Source: Candidatus Syntrophosphaera thermopropionivorans (GTDB lineage: Bacteria; Cloacimonadota; Cloacimonadia; Cloacimonadales; Cloacimonadaceae). From it: a stretch of 64,000 nucleotides of DNA. The translations under genes were made by a program, and so were the position numbers. Positions 13,710-22,760 of the stretch are shown one piece after another. The stretch is taken from the NCBI RefSeq assembly GCF_004353895.1, contig NZ_SMOG01000002.1:62001-126000 (forward strand), written 5' to 3'. The notes beneath the pieces were generated by a model that was not told where the DNA came from, did no database searches, and saw nothing but the letters and a program-made list of their open reading frames with translations. The stretch's first letter is position 1; every line of letters begins with the position of its first letter.

Positions 13710-14906
13710 ATGAGAAAGACCGTTGTAGTAAGTGCCAAACGAACTGCTATTGGCAATTTTGGAGCTGCTTTCAAAGATGTTTCTGCAGTAGACCTGGGAG
13801 TTGCTGTTCTAAAAGCTATGCTTTCTGAAACAGGAATTAAAGGTGAACAGATTGATGAGGTCATCATTGGTAATGTCTGCGGAGCAGGATTGGGACAGAA
13901 TGTGGCTCGTCAAATCTCTATTAAAAGTGGAATTCCGGTAACTGTTCCTGCTTATACTGTAAATAAGGTTTGCGGTTCCGGAATGAAATCAGTAACTTTG
14001 GGAGCTTTAATGATAGGAACAGGAGAAGCAGATATCATTGTTGCTGGCGGAACGGAGAATATGAGTCAGATACCTTATGCTTCACCAGATACCAGATGGG
14101 GTTGTAAAATGGGAAATCGTAATCTGGTAGACTTGATGATTCGTGATGGCTTAAGCGATATTTTTAATGATTGTCATATGGGCTTAACGGCAGAAAATCT
14201 GGCAGAAAAATATCACATAACCAGGGAAGAACAGGATATCTTCGCTGCGCAAAGTCAGAATAAAGCAGAAGCTGCCATCAAATCTGGTCGTTTTAAAGAT
14301 GAGATTGTTCCTATTGTAATCCCTCAACGCAAGGGTGAGCCTTTAGTGATTGACACAGATGAAATGCCTCGTCCAGGTGTTACTCCTGAAAGTTTGTCCA
14401 AACTCCGTCCTGCTTTTAAAGATGGTGGAACGGTCACAGCAGGAAATGCTTCTGGCATCAATGATGGTGCTGCTTTACTTCTTCTTATGAGTGAAGAAAA
14501 AGCAAAAGAGTTAGGACTTCCTATTATGGCAACTTTAGTTAATTACGCTTCTGCTGGTGTTGATCCTGCTTATATGGGATATGGTCCTGTGCCAGCTATT
14601 GGTAAAGTGCTAAAAAAATCTGGCTGGAACTTTAACGACCTACAATTGATAGAACTCAATGAAGCATTTGCGGCTCAGTCTTTAGCAGTTTTCAAGGGTC
14701 TGGAAGAAGAAGGAATAGGAAAGATTGATTTATCAATCACCAATGTCAACGGTGGAGCTATTGCGCTGGGACATCCTATCGGAGCCAGTGGAGCTCGCAT
14801 TATTGTTTCTTTACTCTATGAAATGCAAAAACGGGATGTACATAAAGGTTTGGCTGCTCTTTGCATTGGTGGTGGAATGGGCATTGCTTCTTTATGGGAA
14901 AGATAG
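13710..14906 (+). CDS. atoB: Acetyl-CoA C-acetyltransferase (thiolase)
   Basis: Reversible cleavage of acetoacetyl-CoA to two acetyl-CoA in the cytoplasm. The 398 residues match biosynthetic/degradative type II thiolases. The nucleophile C88 is in [10 protein letters not shown], the histidine is in [10 protein letters not shown] (about residue 355), and the second cysteine C385 is in CIGGGMGIA near the C-terminus. The start has an ideal AGGAGG. The next gene begins 12 bases downstream and encodes a Kat-like acyl-CoA beta-transaminase that would produce acetoacetyl-CoA, so here the thiolase probably runs in the cleavage direction of lysine fermentation. Confidence 0.95.
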   Translation: MRKTVVVSAKRTAIGNFGAAFKDVSAVDLGVAVLKAMLSETGIKGEQIDEVIIGNVCGAGLGQNVARQISIKSGIPVTVPAYTVNKVCGSGMKSVTLGALMIGTGEADIIVAGGTENMSQIPYASPDTRWGCKMGNRNLVDLMIRDGLSDIFNDCHMGLTAENLAEKYHITREEQDIFAAQSQNKAEAAIKSGRFKDEIVPIVIPQRKGEPLVIDTDEMPRPGVTPESLSKLRPAFKDGGTVTAGNASGINDGAALLLLMSEEKAKELGLPIMATLVNYASAGVDPAYMGYGPVPAIGKVLKKSGWNFNDLQLIELNEAFAAQSLAVFKGLEEEGIGKIDLSITNVNGGAIALGHPIGASGARIIVSLLYEMQKRDVHKGLAALCIGGGMGIASLWER

Positions 14907-14918
14907 GGAGTAAATAAA

Positions 14919-16163
14919 ATGGCAGATAAACTAAAATTAGATAAAAGTATGGCTCTCTTTGAGGAATCACAAAAAGTGGTGCCTGGTGGAGTTGCCGGTA
15001 TTAGAAGACCTTACAATTTTGTGCCAGGTGAATACCCTATCTTTTTTGATCATGGTAAGGGTGGACATATTACGGATGTTGATGGGAACGAATATATTGA
15101 TTATTTATGTGCTTATGGACCTATTATTTTAGGTTATCGGGAAGAAGAAGTAGATAATGCAGTAATTGAACAAATCCGAAACAAAGGCATCTGTTTTTCT
15201 CTCACTCAACCTGTTCAAACTCAATTAGCTCAAAAGCTTACTGAAATTATACCTTGCTGTGATATGGCAGCTTTCGTTAAAACCGGAAGTGATGCTACCA
15301 CTATTGCTATTAGAGTAGCACGAGCTTATACTAATAAAGTAAAGATTGCTCGTTGTGGTTATCATGGCTGGCACGATTGGTGCGTGGAAGTGAAAACTGG
15401 AATCCCAGAAAAACTCTATGAAGATATCCTGGAATTTCATTATAATGACCTGGATAATCTGGAAGATATTCTCAAAGCTAATGCTAATGATATGGCAGCA
15501 ATTATTATTACTCCTGTCGGACATCCCTTAGGAAATCCTGTAGAAATGCCAAAACCTGGCTATCTGGAAGGTGTGCGTCAACTGGCAGATAAATATGGTT
15601 GCGTGCTTATTTTTGATGAGATTAGAAGCGGATTTAGATGTTCTTTGGGTGGTGCTCAAGAATATTTTGGAGTTACACCTGATCTTGCAACCATAGGGAA
15701 AGCTATGGCAAATGGCTATGCTATTGCAGCTCTGGTGGGAAAGAAAGAAATAATGAATGTATTAACTAAGGATGTATTCCTTTCTTCTACCTTCTTTCCC
15801 AATTCTGATGCACAGGTAGCAGCTCTGAAGACCATAGAAATTCTGGAAAGAGATAAGGTCCTGGAGGTTATTGCAGAAAAAGGAAAGAAGTTTGGTGCGG
15901 AAGTTCAAAAATTGGTAGAAGAATCTGCTCTTCCGATTCAATTTACTGGTGCACCCTGGATGCCTTATATAACCTTTAATCGTGACCCCGAAGGTCTTTA
16001 TAAAAAGCTTCGTAATGAATTCTACACTCAGCTTATACGTCGCAGAGTTTTCTTGCAACCTTATCATCATGGTTATATCTGTTATCGTCATACAGATGAA
16101 GACCTTGCCTACACCGTTCAAACTATTAAAGAATCGCTGGATGAATTAAAGAAACTGGTGTAG
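14919..16163 (+). CDS. kat: Class-III aminotransferase, probable 3-aminobutyryl-CoA aminotransferase
   Basis: PLP-dependent fold-type I enzyme of 414 residues. Visible: phosphate-binding GSDAT (123-127), D233 in IFDEIRSGFR that binds the pyridine nitrogen, and the Schiff-base lysine K261 in TIGKAMANGY. It resembles glutamate-1-semialdehyde aminomutase, for which it could be mistaken. The adjacent thiolase and the probable lineage point instead to Kat, the acyl-CoA beta-transaminase turning (S)-3-aminobutyryl-CoA into acetoacetyl-CoA, which I recall being characterised from Ca. Cloacimonas acidaminovorans. It would replace the ammonia-lyase step of the lysine pathway. No heme-pathway gene lies nearby. 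The family is certain; the substrate is inferred. Confidence 0.82.
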   Translation: MADKLKLDKSMALFEESQKVVPGGVAGIRRPYNFVPGEYPIFFDHGKGGHITDVDGNEYIDYLCAYGPIILGYREEEVDNAVIEQIRNKGICFSLTQPVQTQLAQKLTEIIPCCDMAAFVKTGSDATTIAIRVARAYTNKVKIARCGYHGWHDWCVEVKTGIPEKLYEDILEFHYNDLDNLEDILKANANDMAAIIITPVGHPLGNPVEMPKPGYLEGVRQLADKYGCVLIFDEIRSGFRCSLGGAQEYFGVTPDLATIGKAMANGYAIAALVGKKEIMNVLTKDVFLSSTFFPNSDAQVAALKTIEILERDKVLEVIAEKGKKFGAEVQKLVEESALPIQFTGAPWMPYITFNRDPEGLYKKLRNEFYTQLIRRRVFLQPYHHGYICYRHTDEDLAYTVQTIKESLDELKKLV

Positions 16164-16188
16164 CCAATATTAAAAGAAATATGGTGTC

Positions 16189-16259
16189 CTGGAGGTAGAA
16201 AAATGGCTCTTTTCTTTAAAATTTGCCTCCAGCGACTCCTTCTAATTTTTATATAGAGG
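16189..16259 (+). promoter_or_regulatory. Inverted repeat in the pyrG leader, possible attenuator
   Basis: CTGGAGG (16189-16195) pairs with CCTCCAG (16226-16232), and inside it AGAAAA (16197-16202) pairs with TTTTCT (16210-16215). The 3' arm CCTC (16226-16229) can instead pair with GAGG (16256-16259), the ribosome-binding site 4 bases before the pyrG ATG. Two mutually exclusive folds could therefore expose or hide the ribosome site. There is no T-run directly after the stem, so it is not a classic terminator. Confidence 0.4.
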
Positions 16260-16263
16260 ATAA

Positions 16264-17880
16264 ATGGCAAAATATATTTTCGTAGTAGGTGGAGTGCTTT
16301 CTTCTTTGGGAAAGGGTATCGCTACTGCTTCCATTGGATTATTGCTTAAATCTATGGGCTATAAAGTTGTCCTGCAAAAATTTGACCCCTATTTAAATGT
16401 TGACCCGGGCACGATGAGTCCTTTTCAGCATGGCGAAATATTTGTTACTGATGATGGAGCAGAGACAGACCTGGATTTGGGACACTATGAACGTTTTACC
16501 GATGTATCTTTGACCCGTCATTCCAGTAGTTCTGCTGGTCAAGTCTATGAAACGGTTATCCAGAATGAAAGAAGAGGTGTTTATCAGGGAAAAACTGTTC
16601 AGGTAATACCTCATATAACCGATGAAATAAAACATAGAATACGTGCTCTGGAAGCTGATTATGACATCATTATAACGGAAATTGGTGGAACTGTGGGAGA
16701 CATAGAAAGTCTTCCTTTCCTTGAAGCGGTGCGTCAATTAAGACTTGATTTAGGATATAAAAATACCCTCTATATTATGCTAACCTATGTTCCTTATATT
16801 AAATCTGCTGGTGAACTGAAAACTAAACCTTCCCAACACAGTGCCTATAAACTTAGAGAAATAGGAATCCAACCTGAAATCTTGCTCTGTCGTTCAGAAA
16901 AACCCTTCGGTAAAGAAATATATGATAAGATTGCCCTTTTCACTAATGTCCCACGAGAAAATGTCATTAATGCTATAGATGTTAAAAGTGTCTATGAGTG
17001 TCCTATCACCTTTAAAAATGCCAATCTGCACAAACTTATCTGTCAGCACTTTGAAATTGAATGCAGACCTCTTAATCTTCGTTCCTGGAACAAATTCTTA
17101 ACTAACAGTCAAGACTGTGTAGACAAGGTCACCATTGCTATCTGTGGCAAATATGTCCGTCATCAGGATGCCTATAAAAGTGTAGAAGAAGCTTTAGTTC
17201 ATTCAGCTGCCTGGCATCGTCTAAAATTACAGATAAAGTGGATAGATTCAGAACAAAACTTCAAATTTGCCTTACTTAATCGTTCACTTCAGGATGTAGA
17301 TGGTATTTTGATTCCTGGTGGTTTTGGCGTTCGTGGCATAGAAGGAAAAATCGCTATTGCAGAATATGCTCGCACTCATAAAATTCCCTATTTCGGAATC
17401 TGTCTTGGAATGCAGGTAGCGGTTATTGAATTTGCCCGTCATATCTGTCATTTAAAAGATGCAAATAGCACGGAATTTGACCCTAAAACTCCTCATCCTG
17501 TAATTCATTTAATGGAAGAACAGCAGTATGTTGAAATGGTGGGGGGAACTATGAGACTGGGTGCTTATTCTTGTAAACTTAAACGAGGAACCTTAGCTCG
17601 CAAAGCTTATGGAAAAGTATTAATAAGTGAACGCCATCGTCATCGTTATGAATTTAATAATGCCTACAGGGAAAAATTGGAGTCTAAAGGACTTACCTTC
17701 AGTGGTTTTTCTCCTGATGGACTTCTGGTAGAAATCATAGAATTACCTGCTCATCCTTTTTATATCGGAGTCCAGTTTCATCCAGAATTTAAATCTCGTC
17801 CTAATAAACCTCATCCTCTTTTCCGAGAATTTATTAGCGCTGCTTATCAATATCATCAAAGTCATTCAACTCCAGTATAA
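16264..17880 (+). CDS. pyrG: CTP synthase
   Basis: Amidates UTP to CTP with glutamine and ATP. It has 538 residues, the standard length. The N-terminal synthase domain begins with MAKYIFVVGGVLSSLGKGIA and carries the metal/ATP motifs and ITEIGGTVGDIES. The glutamine-amidotransferase domain has nucleophile C380 in FGICLGMQ and the HPEF histidine/glutamate motif near residue 510. It lies 100 bases after the Kat-like gene with its own leader containing an inverted repeat. A 127-base gap follows. Confidence 0.98.
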   Translation: MAKYIFVVGGVLSSLGKGIATASIGLLLKSMGYKVVLQKFDPYLNVDPGTMSPFQHGEIFVTDDGAETDLDLGHYERFTDVSLTRHSSSSAGQVYETVIQNERRGVYQGKTVQVIPHITDEIKHRIRALEADYDIIITEIGGTVGDIESLPFLEAVRQLRLDLGYKNTLYIMLTYVPYIKSAGELKTKPSQHSAYKLREIGIQPEILLCRSEKPFGKEIYDKIALFTNVPRENVINAIDVKSVYECPITFKNANLHKLICQHFEIECRPLNLRSWNKFLTNSQDCVDKVTIAICGKYVRHQDAYKSVEEALVHSAAWHRLKLQIKWIDSEQNFKFALLNRSLQDVDGILIPGGFGVRGIEGKIAIAEYARTHKIPYFGICLGMQVAVIEFARHICHLKDANSTEFDPKTPHPVIHLMEEQQYVEMVGGTMRLGAYSCKLKRGTLARKAYGKVLISERHRHRYEFNNAYREKLESKGLTFSGFSPDGLLVEIIELPAHPFYIGVQFHPEFKSRPNKPHPLFREFISAAYQYHQSHSTPV

Positions 17881-18046
17881 ATCATTCTTTAAAGAACTCT
17901 GTATAAATTTATCAACAATTTTTGGAATTTTAGTCAATTTTAATTCTTGACGAATTAGATATAAGGCTTAACTTATTTAAATATTATTAAAAGATAAGAG
18001 TCTGTCCGTGTTATTAAGGCAAATTTACTGTAGAACTCATCTATTT

Positions 18047-19063
18047 ATGAGAAGCTCTATTACTTTGTTAATAGGTATAGCATTAATTTTTGCTGGTTTC
18101 TGTCTTAGCTGTGAGAAAAAAACAAGTCCTGAAGAAACCATAACTTCTCAAGAAGAAAAATCTGTCCCACCTACTCATTTACATAAAGTTCGCTATACTA
18201 TAAAATGGCTTCACCAGGCTCAATTTGCTGGTGCTTATATGGCAAAGGAAATGGGGTTCTTTCAACAGTATGGTCTGGATGTGGAGATCATTCAAGGGGG
18301 AGTTGATAATCCTCCTTATAAAGCTTTAATAAACGGTAAAACGGAATTTTGTAGTATGAACCTGATTACAGCGGTTGAAAGAAACAATCCTGAATTCCCT
18401 TTAATCAATTTAGCTCAGATATCCCAGAAAAATTCCTCCTGGCTGGTAGGAAAAAAAACTACTGGCATCAAGAATCTGCAGGATTTAAATGGTAGAAAGG
18501 TGGGAGTCTGGAGAGATGAAGCTGGGGATCATATCCGCTATTTTCTTAATGATAATAAAATACGGGCACAAATTATACCTCTGGATTGGTCAGTTAATCT
18601 CTTTCTAAATGATGCTATTGATATGATGAATGTGATGTCCTATAATGAATATCACCGCATTTTGATGGCAGGTATGGAACCTGAAGATCTCGTTGTATTT
18701 AATCTTTCCGATTACGGTTATGACTTGGTTGATGACGGAACCTACACTTCCCGAGCCTATTATATTCAACATCCAGAACTCTGTAAAAACTTTACCAAGG
18801 CTTTAATTGAAGGATGGATTTATGCTCTAAATCATCCAGATGAGACAGTTAATGTGGTTGTTCGTTATATGCGTGATAATCATCTGCCCGCAAACTATAA
18901 TCATCAATATTGGATGTTAAATCGTATGCGGGAACGAATCCTGGAAAATCCTGATAAAGTTGGCTATCTTAATCCAGAAGATTTAGCTCTTGCAGAAGAA
19001 ATTTTAAAGAGAAATGGTAAGCTCGCATATCCTGTTGAGTATAAGGAATTCTTTCTACAATGA
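18047..19063 (+). CDS. NMT1/THI5-like periplasmic substrate-binding lipoprotein
   Basis: Type 2 solute-binding protein of about 338 residues. The N-terminus MRSSITLLIGIALIFAG is a signal peptide ending at a probable lipobox cysteine (LSC, then EKKTSPEE). The domain begins VRYTIKWLHQAQFAGAYMA and contains GFFQQYGLDVEII and LNGRKVGVW, as in ThiY/SsuA-type proteins. No permease or ATPase gene is nearby. Instead its stop overlaps by 4 bases the start of a Cache-HAMP-PP2C receptor, so it probably presents a ligand to that receptor. Neither the chosen ATG nor an upstream in-frame GTG at 18008 has a strong Shine-Dalgarno sequence. I prefer the ATG because it starts a compact signal peptide. Ligand unknown. 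Confidence 0.85.
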   Translation: MRSSITLLIGIALIFAGFCLSCEKKTSPEETITSQEEKSVPPTHLHKVRYTIKWLHQAQFAGAYMAKEMGFFQQYGLDVEIIQGGVDNPPYKALINGKTEFCSMNLITAVERNNPEFPLINLAQISQKNSSWLVGKKTTGIKNLQDLNGRKVGVWRDEAGDHIRYFLNDNKIRAQIIPLDWSVNLFLNDAIDMMNVMSYNEYHRILMAGMEPEDLVVFNLSDYGYDLVDDGTYTSRAYYIQHPELCKNFTKALIEGWIYALNHPDETVNVVVRYMRDNHLPANYNHQYWMLNRMRERILENPDKVGYLNPEDLALAEEILKRNGKLAYPVEYKEFFLQ

Positions 19064-20964
19064 AAACAGAAACTAAACCACGCACTATTGCTTTCCAAAT
19101 TATCTCCTTTATGTTTGTAGTTCTGGTCGCACTTTTTATTATTTCTATTCTTACTACTGGCAGATTAATGCATAGCGTTATGGAATCTAATGCCCGGGAA
19201 AGTTTTGGAAATATCACTAAAATCAATGTCCAAACCATAGACCAAACTCTCTCTAAAATGGTAATTTTAGGTCGTGACCTGGAGCTTTTGATTAAAGACA
19301 ATAATCATGAAACAGACTTAAATCTTCATATCCGTCAGCTTCTCACAGACAATCCAGAAATTGTCTCTGTATGTATAGCATATGCAAATAAATCTCATAC
19401 TTTTAGTAATACCTATTTATTGCAGGGTGCAAACTTTCTTATAAATCCCTCTATTAGTGATGATTTTTCTTATAAAGACTGGTTTTTATTGCCTAAATTA
19501 ACCGAAAAACCTTACTGGAGTGACCCCTGGTTTGATTCAGATGGGACAGGAACCATCGTTTGTTCTTACTCTATCCCTTTGTTTATAAAAGGGAATGTAG
19601 AGGGTGTTCTGCGTCTGGATACTTCAATGGAAAATCTCAGGCAAATTGTATCCTCAGTAAGGGTGAAAAAAACTGGCTATGCTTTTCTGATTTCCAATAA
19701 CGGAACTATTGTGGCTCATCCTCAAGATTCTCTGGCTATGAATTATACCATTTTTGACCTGGCAGAACAGTTAAATAGCCCCAAAATTCGCTCTATTGGA
19801 AAGAGTATCGTCAATCGTAAATCAGACTTCGTGCATCTAAACAAAATAGGAATTCCCGCTAATGTCTGGATGTTCTATCAACCAGTTCCAACTAATTCCT
19901 GGTCTTTAGCAACTGTGGCACCTGATAGGGAAGTTTTTGCTGATTTATACAATCTTATGTTTATTTATATTGGCTGGGTGCTACTTGCTTTTTTAATCAT
20001 TGCTATTGCCATATGGTACAGAACCCGAACCATTAATCAACCTCTGGAAAGATTAATCCAATCTATTGAAAAATCACAATCTGGTGTTCCTGCTACTGCA
20101 ACTTTACCCGACTCAGACACCTATGAAATTCAGGTTCTAAATACAAATTTCTATCGCTTGAAAAATTCCCTGAAAAAATATGCTGAAAGTCTGCAAGAAG
20201 TTACGGCAGAAAAAGACCAGATTATGGATGAAGTGACCTTTGCTTCAGAAGTTCAGCTTAACCTTATCCCTAATAATCAAAAATCATTTACCTTACCACC
20301 AAATATTTCTGCCTACGGAATTTTGGAACCAGCAGGTTTAGTTGGAGGCGATTTATACGATTACTTCTCTGTTGATGATGAACATTTCCTTTTCGGTATT
20401 GCTGATGTGGTTGGAAAAGGGGTGGCTGCTGCTTTAACTATGACAATGGTCAGTACTCTACTAAGGACTTATGCACCTCAATTGAAACAACCAGAAAAAA
20501 TCCTGACTTATATGAATAAATTCTTGATTGAAAATAACCCAGATTATAGATTTGTGACCATGTTACTGGGAATTATTGACCTTAAAACTGGAACTTGCAC
20601 TTTCTCTAACGCAGGTCATACACCACTTTTCCTGCTTTCAGAAGACGGAAAAATAACTAAATACGCTCAAACTCATTCTACAGCTCTTGGTATTCTGGAA
20701 AACTTAAATGCCAGTTCCGAAACTATTCAATTAAAATCCGGAGATGAAATTGTCCTTTGTACCGATGGCATCACAGAAGCGGTTAACCAAGAAGATAAAC
20801 TATTTGGAACCGATAGATTGGAAAAAGTACTGAAAAACTTAAAATATCCAGAACCCGAATCTACTGCTCAAGCTATTCTTGATGCTGTAAAAAGTTTTGC
20901 CGACCCAGAAAGACAAACCGATGATATTACTATACTGGTAGTTAAGTATATGAATGTAAGTTAA
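19060..20964 (+). CDS. Cache-HAMP-PP2C (SpoIIE/RsbU-type) transmembrane serine phosphatase
   Basis: Sensor phosphatase of 634 residues. Order: membrane span (about 12-32), periplasmic double-Cache sensor (about 40-300), second span (about 302-323), HAMP (about 324-378), coiled linker, and PP2C domain (about 430-632). The metal-binding aspartates are visible in GLVGGDLYDYF, FGIADVVGKG, CTDGITEAV and QTDDITILVV, so the phosphatase should be active. Such enzymes usually dephosphorylate an anti-sigma-factor antagonist (RsbV/SpoIIAA type) in partner-switching pathways; none is encoded in this window. Translational coupling to the preceding substrate-binding lipoprotein suggests that protein delivers the signal. 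Confidence 0.93.
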   Translation: MKTETKPRTIAFQIISFMFVVLVALFIISILTTGRLMHSVMESNARESFGNITKINVQTIDQTLSKMVILGRDLELLIKDNNHETDLNLHIRQLLTDNPEIVSVCIAYANKSHTFSNTYLLQGANFLINPSISDDFSYKDWFLLPKLTEKPYWSDPWFDSDGTGTIVCSYSIPLFIKGNVEGVLRLDTSMENLRQIVSSVRVKKTGYAFLISNNGTIVAHPQDSLAMNYTIFDLAEQLNSPKIRSIGKSIVNRKSDFVHLNKIGIPANVWMFYQPVPTNSWSLATVAPDREVFADLYNLMFIYIGWVLLAFLIIAIAIWYRTRTINQPLERLIQSIEKSQSGVPATATLPDSDTYEIQVLNTNFYRLKNSLKKYAESLQEVTAEKDQIMDEVTFASEVQLNLIPNNQKSFTLPPNISAYGILEPAGLVGGDLYDYFSVDDEHFLFGIADVVGKGVAAALTMTMVSTLLRTYAPQLKQPEKILTYMNKFLIENNPDYRFVTMLLGIIDLKTGTCTFSNAGHTPLFLLSEDGKITKYAQTHSTALGILENLNASSETIQLKSGDEIVLCTDGITEAVNQEDKLFGTDRLEKVLKNLKYPEPESTAQAILDAVKSFADPERQTDDITILVVKYMNVS

Positions 20965-21008
20965 TTAGTTTATCGCGGAAAATAATATAAAATATAGGAA
21001 TAGAAATT

Positions 21009-21659
21009 ATGAAACTTAGAAAAAGCGAAATAATTAGTTTGGTGATTGTAATAATATCCCTGATTATTGGAATCTATTTTTATCCTCTAATGCCAGAAAA
21101 AGTTGCCTCACATTGGAATACTGAAGGAGAAGTTGATGGTTATATGCCAAAATTTTGGGGATTGTTTCTGATGCCCATAATCTCCGCAGTATTTCTATTT
21201 CTTTTTATCATTATCCCAAAAATAGACCCATTGAAGCATAATATTGAAAAATTTAGGAAATACTTTGATGGATTTATAGTATTAATGATGGTGTTTCTAT
21301 TTTACCTTTATATTTTAACTATTTTGTGGAATATGGAGATTAGATTTGTTTTTACCCAATTTTTAGTGCCAATTTTTAGCATCCTTTTTTATTATTGTGG
21401 AATCTTAATCCAAAATGCTAAGAGAAATTGGTTTATTGGGATTAGAACTCCCTGGACTTTAAGTAATGAAGAGGTCTGGAACAAAACTCATAAAATTGGA
21501 GGAAAATTGTTTAAAATCGCTGCAATCATTACTTTAATCGGAGTATTTTCACCAAAATATGCTTTCTTTTTTTGTATTATCCCTGTAATTTTAGCTTCTC
21601 TATTTCCAATTTTCTATTCCTATTTTGAATATCAAAAGCTATCAAAAAATTTAAAGTAA
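21009..21659 (+). CDS. DUF1648/SdpI-family membrane protein
   Basis: Integral membrane protein of 216 residues with about six spans. The N-terminal MPEKVASHWNTEGEVDGYMP is the DUF1648 signature (periplasmic loop after span 1). The later NWFIGIRTPWTLSNEEVWNKTH motif is the SdpI region. In Bacillus, SdpI gives immunity to the SdpC toxin and signals to its repressor; most homologues in other phyla have no known role, and no toxin gene is seen here. It stands alone, followed by a 550-base gap. AGGA lies about 10 bases before the ATG. Confidence 0.85.
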   Translation: MKLRKSEIISLVIVIISLIIGIYFYPLMPEKVASHWNTEGEVDGYMPKFWGLFLMPIISAVFLFLFIIIPKIDPLKHNIEKFRKYFDGFIVLMMVFLFYLYILTILWNMEIRFVFTQFLVPIFSILFYYCGILIQNAKRNWFIGIRTPWTLSNEEVWNKTHKIGGKLFKIAAIITLIGVFSPKYAFFFCIIPVILASLFPIFYSYFEYQKLSKNLK

Positions 21660-22209
21660 TAATAAACAATTTCAGCGAAATTAGGTGTGTGATTTAAGGA
21701 TTAGTAGTGAAAAAGAAAAACACAGGCAAAGATTTCTCAATAGCTAATTTTATTTTTGACAACACTACCGGACAATGAAATTAATAAATTACAAAATCAT
21801 CCTGAATCTGTATTGATATACAGTACTTATTTTCTCCAGTTAAAAAACAAATCATAAGACCACATTTAATCTGACATTTTGAATCTCTATTAAATGTCAC
21901 CCCTTACTTATCCCTGCTATCAAGTGTTAATCAAGCGTTTATCAAGCGTTAATATATTAACGCTTGATTAAGAAGTGATTAAGACTTGACTGCGTAAAAG
22001 CCTCAATTTACAGATAGATTTCCGTATATCATAATATAATTGTAATAGATAGATTAATAAATAAAATAATCTGTATACAATATCCTGGGTTATACATATA
22101 ATTACTTGATTATAAATAAGTTATATCATCATAAAAGAAAAAATTCTTGACAATTATCTATAGTCTTCAAATTTATTCCTTAAGACTAAAACAGACACAG
22201 GAAATCAAT
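21660..22209. other. Intergenic region with a symmetric repeat array
   Basis: 550 bases between the SdpI-like gene and the rlpA-like gene. It holds the six-unit 11-bp array described separately (21919-21990). A 23-codon frame at 21707-21778 has a reasonable AAGGA site but no recognisable product. Nothing resembling a tRNA or a T-tailed terminator is visible. Confidence 0.6.
21919..21990. repeat. Symmetric array of six 11-bp units (three direct, three inverted)
   Basis: The left half is three head-to-tail units: ATCAAGTGTTA (21919-21929), ATCAAGCGTTT (21930-21940), ATCAAGCGTTA (21941-21951). After a 6-base ATATAT spacer the right half has three units in the opposite orientation: TAACGCTTGAT (21958-21968), TAAGAAGTGAT (21969-21979), TAAGACTTGAC (21980-21990). 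The inner units form a perfect 28-bp palindrome at 21941-21968. The 11-bp register puts every unit on one face of the helix, as expected for an operator or iteron-like site bound by a cooperative protein. Confidence 0.85.
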
Positions 22210-22737
22210 ATGAAACAACAGAAAGTGAAACTCATCGCTGTCGTTTTTGCTGTTTGGTCCATATTTTGTGGTCCCATTATAGCGCAATCAATAACTGAAA
22301 TTACAGCAAAAGAGGCTGTGGAAGCTCGAAATTCACAGGATGCGCTGATTGATTCTTTGTTAACTAAAGAACCACCGGATGGAATAACAGCTCCTGTTAT
22401 ACAGGAACCACCACCGGGCGAAATTTGGTTAGCTTCCTATTACAGCAAACGATTTAACGGTAAGAAAACAGCAAGTGGTGAATGTTATAATCAAAATGCA
22501 TACACTTGCGCTCACAAAACTCTCCCCTTTAATACCCTTCTACAAATTACCAATCCTAAAAATGGCAAAACTGTCAATGTCCGAGTCAACGATAGAGGAC
22601 CCTTCGTTAAAGGACGCGATTTAGACTTATCCTATGCTGCTGCCAAAGATCTTGGCTTATTAAAACATGGAGTAATGAAAGTTGTGGTCTCAATTTTGCC
22701 TGAACCTAATGAAAATATAAATTTAGCTCTTGAATGA
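22210..22737 (+). CDS. rlpA: RlpA-like double-psi beta-barrel lytic transglycosylase
   Basis: Secreted 175-residue protein with a signal peptide (MKQQKVKLIAVVFAVWSIFC, cleavage after about IAQ) and a C-terminal double-psi beta-barrel (about 75-170). The motifs WLASYYSKRFNGKKTASGE, LPFNTLLQITNPKNGKTV and VNDRGPFVKGRDLDLS are those of RlpA, which cuts peptidoglycan glycan strands lacking stem peptides. There is no SPOR domain. I chose the ATG at 22210 because AGGA precedes it and a signal peptide starts there; the frame is open further upstream, to a TTG at 22147. A strong terminator follows. Confidence 0.9.
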   Translation: MKQQKVKLIAVVFAVWSIFCGPIIAQSITEITAKEAVEARNSQDALIDSLLTKEPPDGITAPVIQEPPPGEIWLASYYSKRFNGKKTASGECYNQNAYTCAHKTLPFNTLLQITNPKNGKTVNVRVNDRGPFVKGRDLDLSYAAAKDLGLLKHGVMKVVVSILPEPNENINLALE

Positions 22738-22760
22738 GGCAAGAGCAGTGCTTAAAGCAC

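Noticed and set aside
14919-16163. Annotation as glutamate-1-semialdehyde aminomutase (hemL)
   Set aside because: Family resemblance is real, but genomic context (thiolase, no heme genes) and probable lineage favour the Kat-type acyl-CoA transaminase.
17885-17896. TTCTTTAAAGAA palindrome after pyrG as a terminator
   Set aside because: Short all-AT-rich stem with no loop and no T-run.
21009-21659. Toxin-immunity (Sdp) system
   Set aside because: Only the SdpI-like half is present; no sdpA/B/C-like genes flank it, and SdpI homologues are common without toxins.
21707-21778. 23-codon GTG-initiated frame with an AAGGA site
   Set aside because: Too short to judge, no recognisable peptide and no coupling to a downstream gene.
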